This document shows, in pieces, positions 27,309-36,200 of a DNA stretch of 64,000 bases; position 1 is the stretch's first letter, and every line of letters starts with the position of its first letter. The notes below the pieces were generated by a model. That model was not told the origin of the DNA, made no database searches, and was given only the letters and a program-made list of their open reading frames with translations. Origin of the DNA: Pseudomonadales bacterium (GTDB lineage: Bacteria; Pseudomonadota; Gammaproteobacteria; Pseudomonadales; Azotimanducaceae); assembly GCA_028281885.1 (NCBI GenBank), contig JANQJA010000009.1, positions 310,001 through 374,000 on the forward strand, written 5' to 3'. The position numbers and the translations under genes were made by a program.

Positions 27309-28517
27309 TCAAAACTTGAATGCAGTATCTAGCTGTAGTCGCCTGTAATCCTGGCCGGTACCCAGATCCATACCCCGAACGTTGTCGAAGAAAGTGAGCT
27401 TGACACTCCAATTCTTGTCGACAGCCACGGTGCCACTGAAGATGTGTCCACGGCCATCCGTACCACCACCGGCAAAATCTGAATCTGCCCACAGGCCGAG
27501 CACGGAGTCTGCCTCAAGCGACTGATAGGTGTAGCCGAGCTCCCATGTCCCCGGCGCGCTTGCCTTGCCGAAACGGGCACCGACAGCCCAGGCCGTATCA
27601 AGGGTGCTCGCGTCTGCGTTTTGCATGCCATCAAAGAAGGCAGTAACCGGGCGGCCAGCGAGTTCCCCGGAGAGTTGAAGGAAGATTTCAATATCGCTGT
27701 AGTTATTGAGGTAGCGGCAGTCGTCCGGATCAGATGCGCTGCAAGAATGGGTGTTCCCGAAAAACTCATCCGAGTCCCCATAGAATACCTGGTGGCCTTC
27801 TGTACCTGCGTGAAAGTAACCAAGTCCGGCTGTGACACTGGCATCACCGAGGGCAAAGCGATAGCCGCCCTGGATTCCAAATGCGACTTGCTCATTCAAT
27901 CTGCGTGTATCGCTTTCCAGAAAGTGGGCACCTCCTGTCAGGAATGCGTTGCCGTCGGCAAATGAAAAGCTAACGCCCTCCGGACGATAGTCACCATCAC
28001 GAAAGACGCCAGGCCCTGCGAAATGGTCTTTCATCTTGCCTGCTGACAGGGTCAGGCCAGGTCGCACATTCCAATTGACGTAAGCAAGATCCAGCCCCAG
28101 TTCCTTGGTAGATGCACCGTTGCCCAACGACTGGTTGGTGGACACCGGATCATCATTTCCGCTGGCCAGGCCGACACCAACCTCAAGGTTATCGAGTGGA
28201 TTTGCAACAACCGCGACACGCGCCCGGACCCGGCTTCGCTCCCGATCAGACCCACCTTGTACCTGGATGTTCTCGTATCGAATCCGGAGATCGCCCTTGA
28301 TCTTCGGGCCAGCAGGCTTCGCAGCCCCAGACTTCTTCAGAGAGACGGCTACGTCTCTTGTCGCGTCTCGAAGCTCCTGGTTTTCCCGTTCAAGGGCTTC
28401 CACACGACTCACAAGCCGGTAGAGGTCTCGCTTGAGCTGTTGGATCTCGCTGTCTTCTGCAGCAAAGCCCGGTAATGCTGTTACAACTAGAAAAGGGATC
28501 AGAATCGCTCGTCTCAT
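27309..28517 (-). CDS. Putative outer-membrane porin, Pho-controlled
   Basis: 402 residues from ATG 28517 (MRRAILIPFLVVTALPGFAA, a clear signal peptide); the longer frame to 28595 adds non-signal residues and overlaps the promoter. After the signal comes a short coiled coil (EIQQLKRDLYRLVSRVEALERENQELRD), then a predicted beta-barrel with alternating strands and a C-terminal Phe (DTAFKF). This layout is that of the 'putative porin' family. An 18-bp Pho-box-like repeat lies 83 bp upstream, and pstS is divergent, suggesting a phosphate-starvation anion porin comparable in role to OprP/PhoE. Substrate is inferred from regulation only. Confidence 0.82.
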   Translation of the reverse strand: MRRAILIPFLVVTALPGFAAEDSEIQQLKRDLYRLVSRVEALERENQELRDATRDVAVSLKKSGAAKPAGPKIKGDLRIRYENIQVQGGSDRERSRVRARVAVVANPLDNLEVGVGLASGNDDPVSTNQSLGNGASTKELGLDLAYVNWNVRPGLTLSAGKMKDHFAGPGVFRDGDYRPEGVSFSFADGNAFLTGGAHFLESDTRRLNEQVAFGIQGGYRFALGDASVTAGLGYFHAGTEGHQVFYGDSDEFFGNTHSCSASDPDDCRYLNNYSDIEIFLQLSGELAGRPVTAFFDGMQNADASTLDTAWAVGARFGKASAPGTWELGYTYQSLEADSVLGLWADSDFAGGGTDGRGHIFSGTVAVDKNWSVKLTFFDNVRGMDLGTGQDYRRLQLDTAFKF

Positions 28518-28599
28518 TCGAAGTGTCCTTTGTAGACGGTCGGTGCTTGTGCTCTTTTGGTGCGTTTCATATTCGTTGGCCGCGAAATTAGACAATCTT

Positions 28600-28617
28600 T
28601 ATAAAGATCGCGTTAAG
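28600..28617 (-). promoter_or_regulatory. Pho-box-like direct repeat upstream of porin
   Basis: Minus strand CTTAACG-CGAT-CTTTATA: two 7-mers separated by 4 bases, the spacing of PhoB half-sites. TCTAAT follows at 28592-28587. The half-sites match those before pstS (CTTTAAC/CTTAACA). Confidence 0.65.
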
Positions 28618-28653
28618 TAAAAATGAATATATCCCCGTTATCAGAGAAGGTAT

Positions 28654-28708
28654 TTAAGAATCCGATGTTTTGGTCTTATCTCAATTAAGATTGAGTTTGG
28701 ATTCTTAA
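28654..28708. repeat. Nested inverted repeat in centre of the divergent Pho region
   Basis: TTAAGAATCC (28654-28663) is repeated exactly in inverse orientation as GGATTCTTAA (28699-28708). Between them CTCAAT-TAAG-ATTGAG (28680-28695) forms a second perfect dyad. Symmetric placement between two divergent promoters suggests a regulator site; no terminator U-tract is apparent. Function unknown. Confidence 0.6.
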
Positions 28709-28776
28709 CCTGATCTGTCGTGTTCGGCGACGAGTTGGTCGCATAGTCGGGACCATGTTGAATAACTTAAAGCTTT

Positions 28777-28794
28777 CTTTAACCAATCTTAACA
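28777..28794 (+). promoter_or_regulatory. Pho-box-like direct repeat upstream of pstS
   Basis: CTTTAAC-CAAT-CTTAACA, 7-4-7 geometry as for PhoB binding sites. A possible -10 TCTAAT is at 28804-28809, and pstS translation starts at 28843. The order box, -10, start is that of a classical class II Pho promoter. Confidence 0.75.
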
Positions 28795-28842
28795 ATGCCC
28801 CATTCTAATGCGCGCATCGAAAGAACGGATCAGGGTGATCAA

Positions 28843-29823
28843 ATGAGGTTATTGATTCTCGCACTTGTGGGTGCCTTGCTCGTTGGCTGTGGTGGTGAGG
28901 GACAGGAATCTGAGTCGCAGGCTGCGTCGCAGCTATCTGGTAAGGTGCGGCTGGATGGCTCAAGCACTGTGTTCCCTATCAGTGAAGCGGTCGCAGAGGA
29001 GTTTGGCACTGTAGAACCGAAGGTCCGTGTGACAGTAGGTGTCTCGGGTACAGGTGGCGGGTTTAAGAAATTCCTCGCGGAAGAAATCGACATCAATAAC
29101 GCATCGAGGACAATCAGGGCTTCCGAAGTGGAAACTGCCGCCGCGAAAGGGATTCAGTATCTTGAGATTCCAGTAGCGTTTGACGGGCTCTCCGTTGTCG
29201 TTAGTCACGATAACGATTGGGTCGACTACCTGACCACAGGTGAACTGAACGCCATGTGGAAACCTGGTTCTGAAGTCGAAAAGTGGTCCGACGTGCGGCA
29301 AGATTGGCCTGATGAGGAGGTCCGTCTGTATGGGCCCGGTACTGATTCAGGCACTTTCGATTATTTCACTCACGCTATCAATGGCAAAGAGCAGGCCGCT
29401 CGTCCAGACTTTACAGCCAGCGAAGACGACAATGTGCTCGTTCAGGGTATTGCCGGTGACAAGTTCGCACTGGGCTACTTTGGATATGCTTACTACATCG
29501 AAAATCAGGACAAGTTGAGAGTTGTTCCTATCGATAATGGCGACGGTCCCGTAGCGCCTTCCATAGAAACGATTACGGGCGGCCAGTATGCGCCATTGTC
29601 GAGACCGATCTTTATCTATATCAACCCAAAATCACTGGACAATGCGGCCGTGTCGAGATTTGCGTCGTTCTATCTTGAACATGCCGGCAGCCTCGCTGAA
29701 GAGGTGGGCTATGTGGCCTTGTCACAGAACGCCTATGACCGCGCGATGCAACGGGTAGAGCAGCGTGAAGCTGGTACTGCCTATGGCGAGAACGCAACAG
29801 TAGCGAACTTGACTGGCAACTGA
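28843..29823 (+). CDS. pstS: Phosphate ABC transporter substrate-binding lipoprotein PstS
   Basis: 326 residues from ATG 28843, giving the lipoprotein signal [16 protein letters not shown] with Cys16 as lipidation site. Starting at 28795 would bury the signal and overlap the promoter. Phosphate-binding segments are visible: [30 protein letters not shown], and [17 protein letters not shown] (Ser/Thr/Asp/Arg-rich ligand loops). It delivers phosphate to PstCA. An AGGG ribosome site lies 7 bases before the ATG. First gene of pstSCAB-phoU, preceded by a Pho box. Confidence 0.96.
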   Translation: MRLLILALVGALLVGCGGEGQESESQAASQLSGKVRLDGSSTVFPISEAVAEEFGTVEPKVRVTVGVSGTGGGFKKFLAEEIDINNASRTIRASEVETAAAKGIQYLEIPVAFDGLSVVVSHDNDWVDYLTTGELNAMWKPGSEVEKWSDVRQDWPDEEVRLYGPGTDSGTFDYFTHAINGKEQAARPDFTASEDDNVLVQGIAGDKFALGYFGYAYYIENQDKLRVVPIDNGDGPVAPSIETITGGQYAPLSRPIFIYINPKSLDNAAVSRFASFYLEHAGSLAEEVGYVALSQNAYDRAMQRVEQREAGTAYGENATVANLTGN

Positions 29824-29827
29824 TAGG

Positions 29828-30718
29828 TTGGCAATTCACAAAAAACAACGCTTGGAGAAGAGCCTTCATGGGCTCTTCTTTGTTTGTGCCGGCATATCAG
29901 CGGTGACTACCCTTGCCGTGGTAATGGTGCTCGCAGTAGAGACCTATTCGTTTCTGCAGACCGTGCCGCTGACAGACTTCCTGTTCGGCACCCAGTGGAC
30001 ACCCTTACTGGTGCCGAAGTCATATGGTGTCCTGCCGCTGCTCGCCGGCACTTTCATGATTGTGGTAGGCGCATCGCTCGTCGCAATACCGATTGGCGTA
30101 GCGAGTGCATTGTTTCTGAGCGAATACGCGAGCGACCGTGCCAAGCGTACCCTTAAGCCAATACTGGAAGTTCTGGCTGGCATACCGACTGTCGTTTACG
30201 GTTTCTTTGCGTTGACTTACGTCACGCCGCTCTTGAAGACCGTATTTCCCGAAACTCAGGTATTCAACGCTGCAAGTGCTGCGATAGTCGTCGGGATCAT
30301 GATACTGCCCATGGTGGCTTCACTCTGCGACGATGCCTTTCGGGCGGTACCCAACAGCTTACGTGAAGGCGCCTATTCTTTGGGCGCCACCTCATTTGAA
30401 GTTACAACGCGAGTCGTGTTTCCAGCTGGACTTTCCGGCGTGCTTGCCGCATTCGTTCTAGCAATATCCCGCGCCATCGGCGAGACCATGGCGGTAACCC
30501 TGGCGGCCGGCGCCACGCCGAATCTTACGTTGAACCCACTCGAAAGCATACAGACGATGACAGCATACATTGTCCAGGTTTCACTGGGTGATACTCCCGC
30601 AGGGACGTTGGCGTACCAGACACTCTTCGCAGTCGCTGCGGTGTTGTTCCTGATTACGCTAGGGCTGAATGTGCTGGCGAACTATGTGCTGAATCGCTTC
30701 CGGGAGGTTTACGAATGA
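29828..30718 (+). CDS. pstC: Phosphate ABC transporter permease PstC
   Basis: 296 residues, several membrane helices. The EAA-like loop is visible as [46 protein letters not shown] (~178-222), with the family's essential Arg/Glu in SRAIGET. The start is a TTG at 29828, five bases after pstS, giving [18 protein letters not shown], an acceptable cytoplasmic N-terminus before the first helix. A hairpin-plus-U-tract lies inside these first codons. Overlaps pstA by 4 bp. Confidence 0.94.
   Translation: MAIHKKQRLEKSLHGLFFVCAGISAVTTLAVVMVLAVETYSFLQTVPLTDFLFGTQWTPLLVPKSYGVLPLLAGTFMIVVGASLVAIPIGVASALFLSEYASDRAKRTLKPILEVLAGIPTVVYGFFALTYVTPLLKTVFPETQVFNAASAAIVVGIMILPMVASLCDDAFRAVPNSLREGAYSLGATSFEVTTRVVFPAGLSGVLAAFVLAISRAIGETMAVTLAAGATPNLTLNPLESIQTMTAYIVQVSLGDTPAGTLAYQTLFAVAAVLFLITLGLNVLANYVLNRFREVYE
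29857..29885 (+). terminator. Terminator-like hairpin inside the start of pstC
   Basis: GAAGAGCC (29857-29864) pairs exactly with GGCTCTTC (29871-29878) over a 6-base loop and is followed by TTTGTTT. This has the form of a rho-independent terminator placed just after pstS, within codons 10-20 of pstC. It could reduce pstCAB relative to pstS, whose product is needed in excess. Confidence 0.65.
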
Positions 30719-31569
30719 GTAAGCCAAGGAACCTCGTATGGCGTCACCGGAAAGCCAAAGCATTTGAATACTTCTGTATTGCGGTTACTGCGCTTGCAGT
30801 GGTTTTGCTGGCCATTCTCGTATACCAGGCGAGTGTGCTCGGAATTCCCTGGCTGGATATGCAATTCATCGATAGCTTCCCTTCGCGCTTCCCGGAGAAA
30901 GCAGGCATAAAATCAGCGCTGGCGGGAACTCTTTGGCTGATCTCTCTGACAGCAATGTTTGCAATACCCGTGGGCGTTCTCGCAGCCGTTTACCTGGAAG
31001 AATACGCACCTCCAGGTCGGCTCACCCAAACGATCAACATCAACATAGCGAATCTGGCTGGCATTCCCTCTATTGTTTACGGCATTCTGGGGCTGGCGAT
31101 CTTTGTTCGCTTCTTTGCTCTGGAACGCAGCGTGTTGGCTGGCGCATTGACAATGAGCCTGCTGATCCTACCTGTGATTATCATTGCCTCGAAGGAGGCG
31201 CTGCGTGCTGTGCCTTCATCTTTGCGACAAGCGGCATTTGCTGTGGGCGCAACACGCTGGCAGGTCGTGCGTGCTCATGTACTACCGGCCGCCCTACCCG
31301 GCATCCTGACTGGTGTGATCCTCGCGATGTCGCGTGCGATCGGCGAGACCGCACCACTTATTATGATAGGTGCGTTAACCTATGTGGCTTTTGTTCCTGA
31401 AGGTCCAATGGACGAATTTACAGCGTTACCGATTCAGATTTTCAACTGGACTTCTCGACCGCAAGAAGAATTTCATGAACTCGCTTCGGCTGGCATTATT
31501 GTTCTGCTGGGCGTACTTCTCATGCTGAATGCGGTCGCAGTTTTCATTCGTAACCGCGGAACACGATAG
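30715..31569 (+). CDS. pstA: Phosphate ABC transporter permease PstA
   Basis: 284 residues with about six membrane helices. Family blocks: [31 protein letters not shown], and the ABC-coupling loop [47 protein letters not shown]. Forms the inner-membrane channel with PstC. Overlaps pstC by 4 bp and precedes pstB by 12 bp. Confidence 0.96.
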   Translation: MSKPRNLVWRHRKAKAFEYFCIAVTALAVVLLAILVYQASVLGIPWLDMQFIDSFPSRFPEKAGIKSALAGTLWLISLTAMFAIPVGVLAAVYLEEYAPPGRLTQTININIANLAGIPSIVYGILGLAIFVRFFALERSVLAGALTMSLLILPVIIIASKEALRAVPSSLRQAAFAVGATRWQVVRAHVLPAALPGILTGVILAMSRAIGETAPLIMIGALTYVAFVPEGPMDEFTALPIQIFNWTSRPQEEFHELASAGIIVLLGVLLMLNAVAVFIRNRGTR

Positions 31570-31581
31570 GGCCGAACTTCT

Positions 31582-32337
31582 ATGGAAAATCGAGTGATAC
31601 TCGATATTGACGATGTATGCATCAGATATGGTGAAGATCTCGCTGTACGAAACGTGACCTTGCCGATCTACGAGAATCAGATTACTGCCATCATCGGCCC
31701 CAGCGGTTGCGGGAAAAGCACCTTGCTGCGGTCCCTGAACCGGATGAACGATTTCATCCACGGCTGCAGCCACACGGGCGGCATCGCTCTAGGCGATATG
31801 GACATTTATGATCCGGCGACGGACCCGGTGGAGATTCGGCTTCGTATCGGAATGGTCTTCCAGCGACCAAACCCGTTCCCAAAATCAATCTATCGCAATA
31901 TCGCCTGGGGCCCGACTATCAATGAGCTGAAAGGAGATATGGATGCCCGCGTCGAAAATGCGCTTCGCCGGGCGGCGCTGTGGGATGAGGTGAAGGATCG
32001 ATTGAGTGACTCCGCGCTCAATCTCTCGGGTGGACAGCAGCAAAGACTGTGCATTGCTCGGGCGCTCGCGATGGAGCCTGAGGTCATTCTGATGGATGAA
32101 CCTTGTTCAGCGCTGGACCCGGTGTCGACCGCCCGTATCGAGGATTTGCTGTTTGAACTCAAGGAAAACTTCACGATTGTCATCGTGACGCACAACATGC
32201 AGCAGGCAGCGAGGGTATCTCAGTACACTGCATTTCTGGAGACCGGTAAATTGATCGAATTTGGTGAAACCGAAGACGTATTTACCAATCCAAAGAATGA
32301 ACGTACAGAAGAGTATGTTACTGGGCGATTCGGATAA
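31582..32337 (+). CDS. pstB: Phosphate ABC transporter ATP-binding protein PstB
   Basis: 251 residues. Walker [10 protein letters not shown] (~36-44), the PstB-specific [11 protein letters not shown]-loop [22 protein letters not shown] signature [16 protein letters not shown], Walker [14 protein letters not shown] and H-loop THNM. Energises phosphate import through PstCA. 22 bp upstream of phoU. Confidence 0.97.
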   Translation: MENRVILDIDDVCIRYGEDLAVRNVTLPIYENQITAIIGPSGCGKSTLLRSLNRMNDFIHGCSHTGGIALGDMDIYDPATDPVEIRLRIGMVFQRPNPFPKSIYRNIAWGPTINELKGDMDARVENALRRAALWDEVKDRLSDSALNLSGGQQQRLCIARALAMEPEVILMDEPCSALDPVSTARIEDLLFELKENFTIVIVTHNMQQAARVSQYTAFLETGKLIEFGETEDVFTNPKNERTEEYVTGRFG

Positions 32338-32359
32338 GGCGGCCCAGGCAGGAGGATGA

Positions 32360-33016
32360 ATGTCCAAACATTTTGAAAGAGATCTTAATCGGCTCAACGA
32401 ACAGCTAAATGGTCTCGCTGGGCTCGTGGTGGCATCAGTGGGAAAAATCACTTCACTGCTGCGCAGTTTTGATCTTGTGCTGGCAGACGAGATCGCCGAG
32501 TCGGAACACATTATTAACGACATGGAAGTGGACATCGAGGAAGAGGTCCTGAAGTTGCTAGCGCTGCATCAACCGGTTGCTACAGATTTGCGTTTTCTTA
32601 TTGTGGTACTCAAGGTCAATAACGACCTCGAGCGCATGGGTGACCAGGTGATGAACATTGTCGAGCGCATCAGATTCTTGAAGGAAAGAGATCGCATCGT
32701 GGCCGACCTGGAGTTTGATCGTATGGGCCGGTTGGCTGCTGAAATGGTGCGTCAATCGGTTGACGCGTTGATTCGTCGGAACCTGAACGATGCGCGCAAA
32801 GTCCTGGAGATGGACGATACCCTGGATGCGATGCACGCAAGAACCTATCAAGACTTGCAAGATGTAATGTCTCGAGATCCTGCGCAAATTACCCAGGCCG
32901 TTTCTTATCTCACCATTTCCAGCAATCTGGAGCGACTTGGCGACCTGGCAACGAACGTTGCCGAAGAGATCATCTTTGTCGAGGAAGGGGAAGTCATCCG
33001 TCATCAGGACGGCTGA
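32360..33016 (+). CDS. phoU: Phosphate signalling protein PhoU
   Basis: 218 residues, all-helical, two repeated PhoU domains, each with an acidic metal-binding E/DxxxD-type run (for example DMEVDIEEEVLKLLALHQPVATDLRFL and EMDDTLDAMHARTYQDL). Couples the Pst transporter to the PhoR/PhoB two-component system; phoRB themselves are not in this window. Last gene of the pst operon. Confidence 0.96.
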   Translation: MSKHFERDLNRLNEQLNGLAGLVVASVGKITSLLRSFDLVLADEIAESEHIINDMEVDIEEEVLKLLALHQPVATDLRFLIVVLKVNNDLERMGDQVMNIVERIRFLKERDRIVADLEFDRMGRLAAEMVRQSVDALIRRNLNDARKVLEMDDTLDAMHARTYQDLQDVMSRDPAQITQAVSYLTISSNLERLGDLATNVAEEIIFVEEGEVIRHQDG

Positions 33017-33114
33017 TCATCTTTGCCTTTGGCGGCCGTTCACTCTTTGAGCCGATGCCGGTTCCATCTCCTCAGCCATCACTGAGATCAGGCTTTACCA
33101 AGGGTTTAGCTAAA

Positions 33115-33132
33115 CTTTAACCATTCTTTAAG
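33115..33132 (+). promoter_or_regulatory. Pho-box-like direct repeat upstream of the triple-repeat lipoprotein gene
   Basis: CTTTAAC-CATT-CTTTAAG, the clearest of the three 7-4-7 repeats in this island, 103 bp before the ATG at 33235. It shares the CTTTAAC half-site with the pstS box. It sits in a 218-bp spacer after phoU and implies an independent phosphate-starvation promoter for the lipoprotein and probably the receptor behind it. Confidence 0.7.
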
Positions 33133-33234
33133 AACATTAATTCTCCCTTAACTGATTCTTCCTAGACTCCTGGTGTCTCACAGTTCCACCGGGTCTGTGG
33201 TTCGTTCTGTATCCAAACGAATCGGAAAAATCGT

Positions 33235-36200
33235 ATGAAGCTAATGAATGTGTCGAAGGCATTCGCATTGACGGCAGCGGCTTTGTTGCTTGCGTCCTGT
33301 GGTAATGACGGTAGCAACGTCTCACCAGGCTCTGTCGTCGTAGTCGAAGAAATCATCGTCGATAGTGGCGGTAGCGGGGGTGACGGTAGTGGTGACGGCG
33401 GCGGTGATGGCGGCGACGGCGGTGCCGGACCGGTTGTCGACACGGTGATCCCGACTGCACTGGCAGGCTCGATCACGGATTCCGGCGAAACATCAAGTGC
33501 TGAATTCGGCAACAAGCCGATCATCACAATCGACGTTGCTTCCCTGGATGGCGGGCAACTGGATCCGACCGGACTGGTACTGGGCAACGATTCTGTGTTC
33601 GAGGTATCCGGTGGTGCACTGCGGGTCAGCGCTCCGGCGGCATCTCCAGCCCCCACTGGACTGGAAAACCCTGATTCAGACTGTGTTCTGGAACTGGCAC
33701 CGGGGGCGGTCGTGGTCGGTAGTACGGCAGAGGATTTCATCGTCATCGAGCAGGGTTGTGCCGTCGTGGCCAACGGTACAGCCGAGCAGCCCATCGTATT
33801 CACGGCGAAGCAGGAAGTTGAAGGCACGGCAGAAGATGGTGACCGCGGTCTCTGGGGCGGACTCGTCATCAACGGCTATGCGCCGATCAACGATTGTCCT
33901 GAAGGAGAAACCGGCGGCACCGCGGGTTGTACCAAAGAAGGTGAAGCCAACTCGGGCACCTTCGGCGGTGACGATCCGGAGGACGATTCTGGTCTGCTGC
34001 GCTACGTCAGCGTTCGATTCGCCGGATCGAATGTAGACCCCGAAAATCAATTGAACGGCATTGCCTTCCAGGGTGTTGGTTCCAACACTCTGGTCGAGTA
34101 CGTGCAGGTTCATAACAACCTGGATGATGGTATCGAGTTCTTTGGTGGCACAGTCAGCGCGAAGTATGTGGTCCTGACCGGCAACGCCGACGATTCGCTG
34201 GACTGGACCGATGGCTGGCAGGGCGATATCCAGTATCTGTACATCGAACAGACGGATAGCGGTGACAATGCCATTGAAGCTGACAACCGGGAAGGTGACG
34301 AGGGCGCCGCGCCGATTTCAAATCCGACGATCTCCAACATGTCTGTGTTCGGCAAGTCGGATGAGAACGCACTTCGCCTGCGTCGAGGTACCGGCCTGAC
34401 GCTGGCCAACAGCTTTATTGACGGCTCGGCCACCTGTATTCGTGTTGACGGCTCTTCCCGTGACATTCTGGGCGCCACCAGTGATCCCACGATTACGATC
34501 CAAGGCACCAGTTTCGCCTGTGCTGAAACCAACGCCAACGACAGTGATGGCGTCGTCGAACAGTACCTCAGTACAGCAAATAACGTTTCAACCAGCGGTG
34601 AACAGGTTGATCCAGTGAACATTGGGGAGTCCTTTTTCGATAACACCGATTTTGTCGGTGCAATCGGATCAGATGACTGGACTTCCGGCTGGGTCTATCC
34701 CGGTTCCGTCAGCAACACGACTCAACCTGATTTCGGTTGCCCCAACGGCACCACCACCAGTGCTGAAACCATTGGCGGAAAACGCATTTGCCAGATCAGC
34801 GGTACGGTCACCCAGGACCTGCTGCTGACCAGCAACAATCTTTACCAGCTGATCGGCAACGTCCAGATCGGCGGGGACAACACCGATTCAGCAACACTGA
34901 CGTTGCAGGCCGGTACCATTGTATTCGGTGGCTCGCCGGAAACGTTTATCGAAATCTCCCGCGGCTCTCAGATCATCGCCAACGGTACGCGTACCGCACC
35001 GGTCGTCTTCACGGCTGAAGACGATCTGCAGGGCCTGGCGGACGAAGCGACTGACCGCGGTCTCTGGGGAGGCCTGGTGATTAACGGCAACGCACCGATC
35101 AATGATTGCCCGGAAGGGGCGGAAGGCGGTACGGCTGCCTGTACCAAGGAAGGCGAAGCCAACTCAGGCACCTTCGGTGGCGACGATCCGACCGACTCGA
35201 GCGGTCGTCTCAACTACATTGTGGTCAAGTACGCGGGTTCCAACGTTGACCCCGAAAATCAGCTGAACGGTATTGCGTTCCAGGGCGTTGGTTCCGGTAC
35301 CGAGGTCAACTACGTGCAGGTTCACAATAACCTGGACGACGGTATTGAGTTCTTCGGCGGTAACGTCAGTGCCAAGTATGTCGTCCTGTCAGGCAACGCG
35401 GATGACTCGCTGGACTGGACCGATGGCTGGCAGGGTGAGATTCAATACCTCCTCATTGACCAGGCGGATGATGCTGGCGATAACGGCGTTGAAGCCGACA
35501 ACCGCGAAGGCGATGAAACAGCTGAGCCGCGAGCGCTGCCGAAGATCGCCAACATGTCCATCTTCGGCAAGTCAGACGAGCGTGCCATTCGTCTCCGACG
35601 CGGTACTGGTCTTGAGCTCTATAACAGTGTAGTGGAAGGCAGCGAGAACTGTCTGCGTATCCAGGGAGACTCGTTGGACCAGCTCGGTACCGGCATCAGG
35701 TTCGGCGGCGTCAGCTTTGACTGTGCAACCGTGGTTGAAGGTGACGATGTAGCGGCAATCCAGGCTGAACTCGATGCAAGCGAAAGCATCTCCGAGACTG
35801 GCGCTGCCGTCGCGGCTGTCAGCACAGCCAACGTCAGCGATTTCTTCGATGAGGTCGATTTCATTGGCGCCATTAAAGACGAAGACCATGACTGGACCAT
35901 GGGCTGGACCGTAGGTAATCCGACGAGCCAGGCTGACTTCGCCTGTCCGACAGGCACGACGAGCGTGACAGCAATCGATGGTGCTACGGAAACCTGCGAG
36001 ATATCAGGAACGATCACCAACAACCTGACATTGTCCCGTGACAATCTGTATGTCCTTGATGGGCCGGTGTTCGTTGGCGGTGACAACACCAATTCCGCCG
36101 ACATGACCATTCAAAGCGGTACTACGATCGTCGGCGATGATCCGGAAGACTTCCTGGTCATCTCACGCGGTTCGAAGATCATCGCCAACGGTACGGCGAT

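Larger units (their letters stand above)
28518..28842. promoter_or_regulatory. Divergent Pho promoter region between porin and pstS
   Basis: 325 bp without a gene, clearly AT-richer than its surroundings. It contains one Pho-box-like repeat facing each way (28600-28617 minus, 28777-28794 plus), each followed 7-9 bases later by the hexamer TCTAAT as a possible -10, and a central nested inverted repeat (28654-28708). An ATG at 28795 in frame with pstS lies against the Pho box and is not the start. Confidence 0.75.

Noticed and set aside
28795-28842. Longer pstS start (MPHSNARIER...)
   Set aside because: This ATG abuts the Pho box and the presumed -10 lies inside the extension. The lipoprotein signal begins at 28843.
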